From DATFNI01 sp963787205 (GTDB lineage: Bacteria > Bacteroidota > Rhodothermia > Balneolales > DATFMH01): a stretch of DNA of 64,000 nt. The stretch lies in the NCBI GenBank assembly GCA_963787205.1, contig CAWBCD010000015.1, positions 1-64,000 of the forward strand, in the 5' to 3' direction. Below are positions 27,436 to 37,268 of the stretch, in pieces; within the stretch, counting starts at the first letter, position 1; every line of letters starts with the position of its first letter. Below the pieces are notes generated by a model that ran no database searches, was not told the DNA's origin, and saw only the letters and a list, made by a program, of their open reading frames with translations. The translations under genes were made by a program, and so were the position numbers.

Positions 27436-29535
27436 TTACAAAACTTGATGGTTTTGTTCCCGGATTTCTCGAACATATTTATCAAGATCCGTGATGGGGG
27501 CATTGCACGAAAAATGCCGGCAGATATAGGCTGTTGTTTTACCATCAATCGGATTTTTTCCTTTCAGAAGCGGCAGATCCGATTTTGAGAATCCATTGCC
27601 TTCGATGAGGATATCGTGAGGAGTGTACATTTCCGACCATTCAGTACGCCACCGATCACGTTCATTATCCGGACCTGCAATGATTATTTCATGCTTCTCA
27701 GCATACTCGTGTACAAGGCTTTGAAGCAGGCATCCAAACGAGGGCGCGTTTTCAGTGGCCGTTTTGTTTAATTTTCCGATGGCCGTTACCGCTATCTCGT
27801 GATATTTGAATTCACCGGTCAGGTCGCTGACACGGAGCAAGGCTGTGATAGCAGACGAATTTCCGGATGGAGTAACATTGTCGAATATATCCCTGACGGA
27901 TTTCAGCGGGGTATCCTGACCATGATGATTATAGTAAAAGGAGTCATTTTCCGGATCATGGAACAACCGCAACATCTCGTCCGTCAGTTCCCGTGCTTTT
28001 GTAAGATAATCCTCCTGCGCTGTTGCCTCAAAGATGAAGGTCAGGGCCTCGATGAAACACCCGTAATCATCCAAAAATCCGGTCTGCTGCACGTTGCCAT
28101 CCCTATATACACGGTGCAGGGTGCCATCCTTATACATTGTATTGAGAATGAAATCAGCCGTTTTTTTTGCTCTTTCCAGCCAATCTTTACGGTTAAACGC
28201 TCGTCCGGCACGGACCAATGATTTGATCAGCAGGCTGTTCCAGACAGTCAGAACTTTGTCATCAGTACCGGGACGCACTCTCTTTTCCCGCACCTCCAGC
28301 AGTTTGTTTCTCAAGCGTTGCCAGTCATCGTCTTTGGGAGAAAAGTCAGACTCTCGGGTGAAGGATGTTTGCGGGAGTTTTCCCCGGTTCAAAATGATAA
28401 ATCCATCCCAGTTTCCATCCTTATCGATGGGATACCATTCCTGCAGTTTCGACAGATCCTCATTGCCCAGAACCTGTTCGAGTTCCTCTGATGTCCAGAC
28501 ATAGAAACGGCCTTCCTCGCCATCACTGTCGGCATCGAGTGCGCTGTAGAAACCGCCGTTTTCATCCGTCATCTCGCGCTCTAGAAAACCGATCGTTTCC
28601 TCAACGGCCTCTTTAAAAATGGGTGCTTTACTGATCTGCCATGCGCTGGTCATAGCGGAAAGCAGCAAGGCATTATCGTAGAGCATTTTTTCAAAGTGGG
28701 GGACCAGCCAGTATTTGTCGGTGCTGTATCGGTGGAAGCCGCCGCCAATCTGATCGTAGATTCCACCGCAGATCATTGCCTGAAGTGAATGCAATGCCAT
28801 ATTGGCTGCCAGCTCGTTCCCTGTAAGGGAGAAGTACTGGAACAGGAACTCGATAGTCATGGGGTGAGGAAATTTCGGGGCCTGCGAGAACCCGCCGTAC
28901 CTCACATCATAACCATTTTGGATGGCGACGAACGATTGGTCGAGGTCCTTTGGATCAAGTGGTGATGCCTTCAAATGATCCAGAATATCAGCTTGTAAAG
29001 CATCCTGCATTTGTGAGACATGATTTGACAGTTGCTCCGGCTCATTATTGAAGATGTGCACCAGCCGTTCCAGGATGGTCATGAAATCGGGTCGTTGCCC
29101 CGACCCCGATTTATCGTGGCGTGACCTGGGAGGGAAGTAAGTTCCTCCGTAAACAGGAACAAGCTGGGGGGTAAGCCACACATTAAGCGGCCAACCACCC
29201 TGACCACTCATCAGCTGCACGGCATCCATATAGAGCGCATCCAGGTCCGGTCGTTCTTCCCGATCCACCTTCACGGGGACAAAATGCTCGTTCAAATATT
29301 CCGCAACACCGGGATCCTCGAACGATTCGTGAGCCATAACATGGCACCAATGGCAACTCGAATAGCCGATACTGAGGAATATCATCTTGTTTTCATTCCT
29401 CGACTTCTCAAGAGCTTTCTCACCCCAGGGATACCAGTCTACCGGGTTGTAGGCATGTTGTTGTAAATATGGCGAGGACTCGTGTATCAACCTGTTAGGT
29501 ACACGGTCTGGTGCGGGTTCAGACATCCGAATCAA
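27436..29535 (-). CDS. DUF255 thioredoxin-like / (alpha/alpha)6-barrel protein (YyaL family)
   Basis: 699-residue protein of the YyaL/spermatogenesis-associated-20 family. An N-terminal thioredoxin-like domain (HESSPYLQQHAYNPVDWYPW, then SSCHWCHVMAHESFEDP with a CxxC and VKVDREERPDLDALYMD) is followed by GGWPLNVWLTP and GGTYFPP. The long C-terminal part is an (alpha/alpha)6 barrel like N-acylglucosamine 2-epimerases (GGIYDQIGGGFHRYSTD, HFEKMLYDNALLLSAM). There is no signal peptide. The molecular function of the family is not established. It is monocistronic between TlpA and tatC. Confidence 0.94.
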   Translation of the reverse strand: MIRMSEPAPDRVPNRLIHESSPYLQQHAYNPVDWYPWGEKALEKSRNENKMIFLSIGYSSCHWCHVMAHESFEDPGVAEYLNEHFVPVKVDREERPDLDALYMDAVQLMSGQGGWPLNVWLTPQLVPVYGGTYFPPRSRHDKSGSGQRPDFMTILERLVHIFNNEPEQLSNHVSQMQDALQADILDHLKASPLDPKDLDQSFVAIQNGYDVRYGGFSQAPKFPHPMTIEFLFQYFSLTGNELAANMALHSLQAMICGGIYDQIGGGFHRYSTDKYWLVPHFEKMLYDNALLLSAMTSAWQISKAPIFKEAVEETIGFLEREMTDENGGFYSALDADSDGEEGRFYVWTSEELEQVLGNEDLSKLQEWYPIDKDGNWDGFIILNRGKLPQTSFTRESDFSPKDDDWQRLRNKLLEVREKRVRPGTDDKVLTVWNSLLIKSLVRAGRAFNRKDWLERAKKTADFILNTMYKDGTLHRVYRDGNVQQTGFLDDYGCFIEALTFIFEATAQEDYLTKARELTDEMLRLFHDPENDSFYYNHHGQDTPLKSVRDIFDNVTPSGNSSAITALLRVSDLTGEFKYHEIAVTAIGKLNKTATENAPSFGCLLQSLVHEYAEKHEIIIAGPDNERDRWRTEWSEMYTPHDILIEGNGFSKSDLPLLKGKNPIDGKTTAYICRHFSCNAPITDLDKYVREIREQNHQVL

Positions 29536-29668
29536 GTTATTGGCAGCCTGTTTGTAGCAAGCAGACTGCTGATTGCTGAATGCTGACAGCTGTTCAGTTG
29601 CCAGCGAATTCTTTACAGTAAATTATTATCTGATGGCTTGTGAATGACTTGTCTGCCTGTCGCATTCG

Positions 29669-30523
29669 TCAGGTCGGTCTTCCGGCTTCACCAAAGATCT
29701 CTTTATCGCGCCGTTTAGCTGTTACTTTCGATATAAAAATGGAAAGTTGGAATAACCCTATCAACGGTATGGCTACCAGAGCCTGAGACAGGGGGTCGGG
29801 CGGTGTCAAAGCGGCACCAAGAATAAAACAGACGACGATGGCATGCCTACGGTATTTAGTAAGAAATTCAGGGGTTAGAATACCGATTTTGGTCAGGAAA
29901 TAGGTGACCATGGGCATCTGGAAGATGACGCCGCAGGCAATGATCCACATGGCCATCGAACTGAAGTACTCGTTGATATCGAAATAGTTGCGGACAAGGT
30001 CGGACAACTTGAATTGTGTAAAAAACTGCAGGGCAAAGGGAGTAAGGATCAGGTATCCAAACGCAACACCCAGGATGAAAAGAAAACTGATGACCGCCAC
30101 GATACCCTTGGTCTTACGGCGACTGTCCGACTCCAGCGCCGGTTCGATAAATGCGTAAAACTGGTAGAAGAAATAGGGCGCTGCAATGATGCCTCCCATG
30201 ACTGCCAGTGTGCCCCAGTACGCAAAAAACTGCCCGGGGAGTTTCCTGCTTTGCAAGTCGATATTCTCCGCATGGATATGCAGGAGATGATAGATAAAGA
30301 AATCCTTATGAGCCGGACCCAGCAACACTTTATCGATCATGAAACCGGAGAAAATGAAAGCGATAACGATGCCTACGACAATCCCGATAAAACCTTTGAT
30401 GATACGCCACCGCAACTCCTCGAGGTGATCGAGAAACGGCATATTATCGTCCATCTTAGCCGGTTGTGCCTTTGGGGGCTCGCCATTCATAATCTGGCGT
30501 GTTTCTTTGGTTTCAGTGCTCAT
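29669..30523 (-). CDS. tatC: Twin-arginine translocase subunit TatC
   Basis: Integral membrane receptor of the Tat pathway for folded proteins. It has 284 residues with six membrane segments. The conserved N-terminal MPFLDHLEELRWRIIKG, which contacts the RR signal peptide, is present, as are the FIEPALESDSRR loop and the LTPPDPLSQALVAIPL segment near the end. A 28-residue hydrophilic extension precedes the DHLEELR motif. No tatA or tatB is adjacent; in this group they usually lie elsewhere. Confidence 0.95.
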   Translation of the reverse strand: MSTETKETRQIMNGEPPKAQPAKMDDNMPFLDHLEELRWRIIKGFIGIVVGIVIAFIFSGFMIDKVLLGPAHKDFFIYHLLHIHAENIDLQSRKLPGQFFAYWGTLAVMGGIIAAPYFFYQFYAFIEPALESDSRRKTKGIVAVISFLFILGVAFGYLILTPFALQFFTQFKLSDLVRNYFDINEYFSSMAMWIIACGVIFQMPMVTYFLTKIGILTPEFLTKYRRHAIVVCFILGAALTPPDPLSQALVAIPLIGLFQLSIFISKVTAKRRDKEIFGEAGRPT

Positions 30524-30603
30524 ATAATATTTTAATGCTGCGCAAAAATCTTAACCGTTAAACGGACGATTCCGTAGTTAGGTTTCAATTCGTTCGTACA
30601 ACG

Positions 30604-31902
30604 CTAGACAGTAACAAAATCGTACAATGGATACTTATTGCAAAGTTCATTGACTTCACCTGCGGTTTTACGGATTACCGTATCATTTTCAGGATTCATT
30701 AATACCTTGTCTATTAATTCCACAATATAACGGAATTCATCCGGACCTAAGCCGCGGGTGGTCATTGCCGGGGTACCGATACGAATGCCGGAGGTTACAA
30801 ACGGGCTTTCCGTATCAAAGGGAACCATATTCTTATTCACCGTGATCTGTGCCTTGCCGAGGGCCTCTTCGGCCAGCTTGCCTGTCAATCCTTTATTGCG
30901 AAGGTCGATGAGCATGAGGTGGTTATCCGTACCGCCGCTGACCAGGTCGTAGCCCATTTCCAGGAATTTGTCGGCCATAGCCTGGGCATTTTCCAGGATG
31001 CGTTTCTGATAGGTTATAAAGTCGGCCTGAAGAGCCTCTCCGAAGGACACCGCCTTAGCCGCGATGACATGCATCAACGGTCCGCCCTGGGTTCCCGGGA
31101 AGACCGACGAATCGAGCAGTTCGCTCCACATCTTGACGCGGCCCGACTTCGGTGCCACCTTCCCGATCGTGTTCTCGGCGTCTTTGCCGACCAGCAGCAT
31201 GCCACCTCGCGGCCCCCGAAGCGTCTTGTGCGTCGTTGTTGACACCACGTGGCAGTAGGGCAGGGGATTATTCAAGAGATGTGCAGCGATAAGACCGGCC
31301 GTATGAGCCATGTCCATCCACAGAAAAGCACCCACTTCATCGGCGATGCTGCGGAAGGCCTCGTAATCAAAATCGCGCGGATAAGCCGATGCACCGATCG
31401 ATATCATCTTCGGCTGTACTTTCTTCGCCACTTCCCGGATCGTATTCATATTGAGCCGGCCGGTGTCTTTGTTGACCCCATAAAATTTGGCGTTGTAGTT
31501 GATCCCGGAGAAATTGACCGGGGAACCATGCGTCAGGTGGCCGCCATGGGCCAGGTTTAACCCGAGGAAGGTATCACCCGGGTTCAGAAACGTGAGATAA
31601 ACCGCGGCGTTGGCCTGGGCGCCCGAGTGCGGCTGAACATTAACCCAATCGGCTCCAAACAATGCTTTTGCACGTTCGCGCGCGAGATCTTCAGCGACAT
31701 CCACAAACTCGCAGCCGCCATAATAACGTTTGCCGGGATACCCCTCGGCGTATTTGTTGGTCAGCACAGTACCCATCGCCTCGAGCACAGCCTTGGATAC
31801 AAAATTTTCGGAGGCGATAAGCTCCAGGTTATTGTTTTGACGATCTGTTTCTTTTTCTATGATGGCATAGACTTCAGGATCCTGAACTTTCAGACTTTTC
31901 AT
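30604..31902 (-). CDS. glyA: Serine hydroxymethyltransferase
   Basis: PLP enzyme converting serine and tetrahydrofolate to glycine and methylene-THF. It has 432 residues. Motifs: NLELIASENFVSKAVLEAMG, NKYAEGYPGKRYYGG, WVNVQPHSGAQAN, and the PLP lysine in STTTHKTLRGPRGG. The end keeps GIRIGTPAMTTRGLG. It lies 16 bases downstream of the rpiB stop on the same strand, a common arrangement linking ribose phosphate and one-carbon metabolism. Confidence 0.97.
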   Translation of the reverse strand: MKSLKVQDPEVYAIIEKETDRQNNNLELIASENFVSKAVLEAMGTVLTNKYAEGYPGKRYYGGCEFVDVAEDLARERAKALFGADWVNVQPHSGAQANAAVYLTFLNPGDTFLGLNLAHGGHLTHGSPVNFSGINYNAKFYGVNKDTGRLNMNTIREVAKKVQPKMISIGASAYPRDFDYEAFRSIADEVGAFLWMDMAHTAGLIAAHLLNNPLPYCHVVSTTTHKTLRGPRGGMLLVGKDAENTIGKVAPKSGRVKMWSELLDSSVFPGTQGGPLMHVIAAKAVSFGEALQADFITYQKRILENAQAMADKFLEMGYDLVSGGTDNHLMLIDLRNKGLTGKLAEEALGKAQITVNKNMVPFDTESPFVTSGIRIGTPAMTTRGLGPDEFRYIVELIDKVLMNPENDTVIRKTAGEVNELCNKYPLYDFVTV

Positions 31903-31918
31903 AGTTGCGTACTATGTT

Positions 31919-32362
31919 TTAGTGATGGGTCAATGCGTAAATCTTTTGAACACGTCGTTCGTGTCGGCCTCCCGCAAACTCGGTCTTAAGCCAGGTCAAT
32001 ACAATATCCTTTAATTCCTCGTCATGAGAGAAACTTGCCGGGAAGGCACAAGTATATTGGCATTGTTATGCTTGCGGCTTAATTCCGCCATTTCATGATT
32101 CCAAACGAGGGCGGCGCGAATCTGATCGAATTTGTTGGCGGTCATACAAACGCCCTGACCGGATCCGCAGATCAGGATTCCGATTTGATAATCCCCCCGA
32201 TCAACGGCTTCGGCGACCTGAACGGCAAAATCAGCGATAGTCGACCGATTCGGTAGAATGAGTTCCGTAATCAACCGGCATATACCCATTTCCTTCCAGG
32301 ATCAGCTTTACTTTTTCTTTTGCCTGAAATCCTGCGTGGTCGCTGGCTATTGGTATAATCAT
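31919..32362 (-). pseudogene. rpiB: Ribose-5-phosphate isomerase B with two compensating frameshifts
   Basis: From ATG 32362 the frame reads MIIPIASDHAGFQAKEK and DYGTHSTESVDY, the RpiB N-terminus with the catalytic-site SDHAG. It then shifts: ADFAVQVAEAVDRGD, ILICGSGQGVCMTANK (the GSGxG with the active-site Cys) and RAALVWNHEMAELSRKH lie in a second frame. Near 32040-32050 it shifts back, giving DEELKDIVLTWL and ERRVQKIYALTHH to the stop at 31919. The total is 444 bases, exactly 148 codons, the normal RpiB size. One base is gained near 32252 and one lost near 32045. This is either two indels in the assembly or a recent pseudogene. Confidence 0.85.
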
Positions 32363-32438
32363 ATTAAAGGCTATTGGCATGTATTTATCACGGCTAAATA
32401 TCCAAAAAATTACCGTTCAAAAAAATGCATATCATCAC

Positions 32439-33116
32439 TTAGGGGTGAGTAAGAGTATAAACAAGCAGATTGACCCCCATCTTCAGGGCTTCGGTTCGTT
32501 TCCATTCCGGTACCTGGTGCAGATCCTCATCGGCCCAGCCGTCGCCCAGATCCGTTTCGTAGCTATAATAGATCACCATGCGTCCATCCCGGAACATGGC
32601 AAATCCCTGCGGACGGTCGCCGTCATGCTCCATGATCTTCGGGATTCCATCCGGGAACTGGTATACCTGGTGATAAATCGGATCGGACGCCGGCAGTTCC
32701 ACAAACTTCTCGTCCGGGTATACTTTTTTAATTGCTTTGCGGATATAGGGATCGAACCCATAATCGTCATCAATATAAAGAAAACCACCGTTATCGAGAT
32801 ATTCCCTCAGATTTTGGGCCTCCGCATCATTAAGAGTGATGTTCCCGTGACCCGTTATAAACGCCCACGGATAGTTAAAGAGATCCCTGCTGCCGATATC
32901 AACGTCATCATATTCAATATTGATGTCGATCGGAACATGTTTTTGAGTATATTTGATCAGATTGGTCAAGGAGGATGGATCATTATACCAGTCGCCACCG
33001 CCGCGGTACTTGAGCCGCGCAATCTTGAAACTTTTGAACTCCTGAGCATGCCCCATAGGAGGATGAATCACAAGAAAGCAGAGCACAACCAGTAAGAGGC
33101 CCAGCTTCGCTGCCAT
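32439..33116 (-). CDS. DUF4159-domain secreted protein
   Basis: About 225 residues after choosing ATG 33116. A signal peptide (MAAKLGLLLVVLCFLVIHP, cleavage near GHAQ-EF) leads into a DUF4159 domain. Marks: FKIARLKYRGGGDWYNDP, LFNYPWAFITGHGNITLN, and LREYLDNGGFLYIDDDYGF, which resembles glutamine-amidotransferase-like folds. It is found widely in FCB and Planctomycetes genomes without known activity, often near MoxR/BatA-type complexes, none of which are here. The frame is open to 33161, so the start could be 45 bases earlier. It is divergent from the amylase pseudogene. Confidence 0.85.
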   Translation of the reverse strand: MAAKLGLLLVVLCFLVIHPPMGHAQEFKSFKIARLKYRGGGDWYNDPSSLTNLIKYTQKHVPIDINIEYDDVDIGSRDLFNYPWAFITGHGNITLNDAEAQNLREYLDNGGFLYIDDDYGFDPYIRKAIKKVYPDEKFVELPASDPIYHQVYQFPDGIPKIMEHDGDRPQGFAMFRDGRMVIYYSYETDLGDGWADEDLHQVPEWKRTEALKMGVNLLVYTLTHP

Positions 33117-33250
33117 GCCTTGTTGCTGCCCAATAGTTGTGATTGAAGAGACGGGACGCATATCAGGATTAAACTCTAATCTAGTACCGAAGACCTTATT
33201 TCTTTAGTAAAGGTAAGGAACTGTCGGCAAAATTTGTGATAAGAATTCGT

Positions 33251-35131
33251 ATGAAAGCAATTTTTAAGTCTTTAAAATTTTTTCGGGCAATAGTGCTCTG
33301 TTATTTTTTTGCCTTAGTAATGTAAGGGCTTACAGTCAGGCGAAGATTGAACGAATCGAACCGGCCTTCTGGTGGACCGGCATGAAAAATCATGAGTTGC
33401 AACTGTTGGTGCATGGAAAAGACATCGGAAAAACCAAGGTATCCTTTATTATCCCGGGTGTGAAGCTCGAACGGCAGGTGGATGTTACAAACCCGAATTA
33501 CACATTCGTCTATTTCAATATCAGCGACCGGGCGAATCCCGGTTCTTTTCAACTGACATTCAGCAATGGCAAGGATGTTCTTCACCGGATCTATCAGCTC
33601 AGGGCTCGCAACAAGGAGAAAGACCGCAACCAGGGATTCAGCAGCTCGGATGTCATTTATCTGCTCATGCCCGATCGTTTCGCCAACGGCAATCCCCAGG
33701 AAATGATTACGTGGAAGGGATGCTGGAGCATCCGGACAGGCAGGATCTGAACGGCCGGCACGGCGGGGATTTCAAGGGCATCGAGGATCATTTCGGATAT
33801 TTCAAAGATCTCGGAGTTACGGCATTATGGATGACCCCCGTCTTCGAGACCGACATGCCTGCTTCCTATCACAGTTATCACGGTTATGCCAGACGGACAT
33901 GTACCGGGCCGATCGCCGATTTGGAACCAACGAGGAATTTCTCAACCTCGTCAAAGAGGCACACAGGGACAGCCTGAAGGTGATCATGGACATGATCCAC
34001 AACCATATCGGCAGCAGCCACTGGTGGATGTAGGATCTGCCGACGCCCGACTGGGTCCATTCCCTGAAGAAAGATGGAAACACAAATTACCGCGCCGAGA
34101 CGGTCTCGGATCCGTATGCATCCGATTATGACCGCAACAAGATGACCGACGGCTGGTTCGTGAAAGATATGCCCGATCTGAACCAGAAGAACCCGCTGCT
34201 GGCCACCTACCTGATCCAGAATACGATCTGGTGGGTTGAATATTCCGGTGTCGACGGCATCCGGATGGATACGTATCCCTATCCGGACAAGACCTACATG
34301 GCCCGGTGGGTGCAGGCGGTACTGCGCGAGTTTCCCCGTCTGAATATCGTCGGCGAGGCCTGGGTGCCGGAGATCCCTGCCGAAGCCTGGTGGCAGAAGG
34401 ACTTTCCGCTGGGCGGGGGGTATAACTCGCATCTTCCAAGTGTCACCGATTTTCCCCTGCATTATGCCATGGTATCCGCCTTCTCAACCCCATTTGGCTG
34501 GGACATCGGCCTGTCCCGGCTGTACCTGACCCTCACGCAGGATTTCCTGTACCACAATCCGAACAAGAATGTGATCTTCCTGGATAACCACGATCTGGAG
34601 CGGTTTGCTTCATCCATCGGCGATGATCCCGCCGATTATAAGATGGCGATAACGTTTTTGCTGACTACGCGGGGCATCCCGCAGATTTATTACGGCACGG
34701 AACTGATGATGACCGGTACCAAACAGGGTACTGACGGCAACGTTCGCAGAGATTTCCCGGGAGGCTGGCCGGGCGACTCGCACAATGCATTCACAGAAGC
34801 AGGAAGAACACCGGGCAGAACGAGATCTTTAATTACATGAGGAAATTACTTCACTGGCGGCAGGGAAAGAAGGTAATCTCTGAAGGTAAACTCATGCAGT
34901 TTATCCCGGAGAATAATTTGTATGTCTATTTCAGATACAATGATAATCAGTGTGTGATGGTAGCGTTCAACAGTGCCGACAAGGCACAAACGTTCTCAAC
35001 GGATCGGTTTCAGGAGCGAATGACTGGATACTACTCGGCTATAAATGTGGTTACCGGCGGAGAAGATCGTAGATCTGAAAGAGCTGAGTATTCCGGCGAA
35101 ATCGGCGATGGTCTTAGAGTTGAAGAGATAA
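33251..35131 (+). pseudogene. GH13 alpha-amylase/cyclomaltodextrinase, broken by five indels and a stop
   Basis: Periplasmic maltodextrin-degrading enzyme, about 625 codons if repaired. It begins at ATG 33251 with a signal peptide. Then come an N-terminal Ig-like domain (RIEPAFWWTGMKNHELQLLV), the GH13 barrel (LLMPDRFANGNP, VTALWMTPVFETD, VIMDMIHNHIGSSHWWM, GVDGIRMDTYPYPDKTYM with the nucleophile Asp, VIFLDNHDLERF) and the C-terminal beta domain ending DLKELSIPAKSAM. Lesions: a T7 run at 33304-33310, about 33700, about 33890, TAG at 34031-34033, about 34815, and an extra G near 35056. Most indels lie in short homopolymers. The true stop is TAA 35129-35131. A SLC45-type transporter lies downstream at 39.2-40.8 kb. 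Confidence 0.85.
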
Positions 35132-35387
35132 GGATACCACATTTGGCTTTGGCGGACTTAAAGTACTTCCTATCCATACGATACAAAATGAGGCTTGAAC
35201 TTTACCCTTCATCCGCCATAAGCTAAATGCAATAATGTGGACTGGTTTATCTACTACCTACTGATCGAAGTATTTGTTTGGTTGTCCAATCACCAGTCTC
35301 GAGGTCACAAAATAAAGGAGGGAATCCTAAATCTATTTTACAATTCATCTGATAAAGTTAGAGCAGATAAACAAAAGCTTTAAGTGT
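35132..35387. other. Gene-free spacer
   Basis: 256 bases between the amylase pseudogene and a converging small gene. I see no hairpin with a T run, no repeat word shared with other parts of the window, and no coding frame with protein character. Confidence 0.4.
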
Positions 35388-35657
35388 CTATACTTTATTA
35401 AGTACACTAATAACCGGAGCGCTTGTGACACCCGCTTTTTTCATGTCTTCCTGCACACTTGGGTTATTGGTGTAAGCCTCTAAAACATCAGCACCGGGAG
35501 CTTCAAAAATCATGGTTACATCGTTTGTATTTTTCACAGATGTATAAAGTCCCAGTTGCTTAACGCCTGCTTTCGCACGATTGGATTCATCTGCATCAAA
35601 AACTACTTTCCATTTGGAGAAGTCTTTGACTTCGTGTTGCATAATTACTGTTATCAT
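35388..35657 (-). CDS. Small ferredoxin-like (dimeric alpha/beta barrel) protein
   Basis: 89-residue cytoplasmic protein. MITVIMQHEVKDFSKWKVVF, LGLYTSVKNTNDVTMIFE and the alternation of strands and helices match the dimeric alpha+beta barrel fold seen in antibiotic-biosynthesis-monooxygenase-like and DUF3764-like proteins. These serve varied and mostly unknown roles. No enzyme signature is visible. The neighbours are unrelated. Confidence 0.6.
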   Translation of the reverse strand: MITVIMQHEVKDFSKWKVVFDADESNRAKAGVKQLGLYTSVKNTNDVTMIFEAPGADVLEAYTNNPSVQEDMKKAGVTSAPVISVLNKV

Positions 35658-36145
35658 TTTTTTATTTTTTAGGTTTTCTATTTGTTAGGCTATTAGGAAA
35701 AGCCCCGTTTTTTAGAGTGGGTTCTTGCCTCCACTATTTGTTGGCCGAATTTGAAATCCTTTTTAAAAGAGTATCAAAGACAAACTTTGATGGTTTTCTT
35801 ATCTGTCCGCATTGTTTTATAAACCTGGCCATAATGTTGGTACGACGCTAACGCTATACTCGTAATTTACAAAATAACCCGAATAAAATGAAGAAATTGG
35901 AGTTAGTATCAAAATATAAACATCGTCTTATCCTAAAGAATTAAAAGAAGACATTAGCCAACTTATTTAACGCGAGTTCGAGATATCGAACTCACATTAA
36001 ATGGATATGTTCATCCCGGGACCTGATTCCCAGTTATCCTGGCAGGTATGGGTTAGTCAACAGCATTGTGAGTTAACGGTTTTAAATCAGTAGCATCGAA
36101 GGATGTCTTACGTACGAAATTACCAATACCGGATGTCCAGGGAAG
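35658..36145. repeat. Gene-free region with a 34-base palindrome
   Basis: 488 bases without a convincing gene. At 35967-36000 the element TTAACGCGAGTTCGA-gata-TCGAACTCACATTAA is a near-perfect palindrome. Its left half is a copy of the dispersed TTAACGTGAGTTCGAGATA word found at 22709 and 36722. The remainder is AT-rich. A tiny frame (MKKLELVSKYKHRLILKN) near 35888 is not supported by anything else. Confidence 0.6.
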
Positions 36146-36616
36146 TTAATTCCCTATCCGTACATATTTTTCAATATTGATGCGATTGACGTTTAACTTG
36201 TCCACTTTCTCAATCCCCCTGATGACTAACGTATCCCCACTGATGGTTACGGTAAAGACGAAATCGTTGTTTTCCCATTCCCTGTAATTGCAATACTCCA
36301 GGTGTTCTGTATACTTGTTTCCATCCAGCGAATACCTTCCGCCGCCGGATACAAAAATTGCATTTCTGCTATCTTTTCCCATGTCCAAATCATGGTTGAA
36401 AAAAGCAAAATGGGTATCGTTGATGATCTTTATAAAGCTCTGGCCTTTCGTATAGTCGGTAACAACGGTATCCTTTCCTTGTATCGTTGTTCCAGTTAGT
36501 AATTTCCAGGTGCCAACAATCGGCAAGGATTGTTTCATTGCATCATCATCCCTCGTTTTATTAGAGCAGGAGCAGAGGAAGATTGTAATAATTGCGATAA
36601 CGTAGAGTACCCTCAT
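36146..36616 (-). CDS. Lipocalin-like lipoprotein
   Basis: 156-residue lipoprotein with lipobox LCSC after MRVLYVIAIITIF. The mature part starts with IVGTWKLLTGTTIQG, the G-T-W that opens lipocalin-like domains, and continues as alternating beta strands (YTKGQSFIKIINDTHFAFF, GGGRYSLDGNKYTEHLEY). This is typical of DUF4488/lipocalin-like Bacteroidota proteins. The ligand is unknown. It stands between two gene-free repeat regions, so context gives no role. Confidence 0.7.
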   Translation of the reverse strand: MRVLYVIAIITIFLCSCSNKTRDDDAMKQSLPIVGTWKLLTGTTIQGKDTVVTDYTKGQSFIKIINDTHFAFFNHDLDMGKDSRNAIFVSGGGRYSLDGNKYTEHLEYCNYREWENNDFVFTVTISGDTLVIRGIEKVDKLNVNRINIEKYVRIGN

Positions 36617-37268
36617 CTTTATATGGTCTTAAATAATTGCTAACGTTTGTTGTGCGAAAGATGTCTTCTGATAAGTATAGTCTTTCATTCAACTTTAATG
36701 TATTAAAAAACACAAACCTTATTTAACGTGAGTTCGAGATATGAAAACCTGTCTAAACGCTCACTTGGCACGAATAATTTAAATCCGGAGTGGTAAAAAC
36801 CGTTTAAAAACGGTTAAGAAGTTGACTGATCCCTTTTAACACCCGGATTAATCCGGGTGTTAAGAGTCGATGAACATTGATAAATCGTTTTAACGATTCC
36901 TCCCAACGTTTACGTCGGACTCATGTTATTTACTATTGCTTCATTCGCAATTGCCCTGTAGAAAAGGCAATAAGATGATATCAGATGGGAAGCCAGGCGG
37001 GCAAATGGGACCGATTTTAGAGACATTGTGGCTGTCTCAAAAGTGTTAATAATAAAATTGAGCCTTAATTTATGAAGGTTTAGGACAGTGGTTGCACAGT
37101 CAAACCACCCCCGCGATTCATTGTGATAAACTTGGTCATACCTCCTATAAGTCTCCGCCACGGAACAAGGAAAGAACGGTTTTTCCCGCTAGATAAAGCT
37201 TAGAGCCCTGATATTTTTAGGTCTATTACTATTGGTCATGACTTTTGGGATAGCCCCGGTGTAACCGG
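36617..37268. repeat. Gene-free region with a cluster of four palindromes
   Basis: 652 bases without a supported gene. Within 36722-36898 lie a copy of TTTAACGTGAGTTCGAGAT, the hairpin AACCGTTT-AA-AAACGGTT (36798-36815), a perfect 28-base palindrome with arms TTAACACCCGGATT (36836-36863), and AATCGTT-TT-AACGATT (36883-36898). The rest (36900-37268) contains an 83-codon minus-strand frame that I do not accept as a gene. Confidence 0.6.

Noticed and set aside
36910..37161. 83-codon minus-strand frame, possible transposase remnant
   Set aside because: No catalytic motif or family pattern, no ribosome-binding site, and it lies among palindromic repeats.
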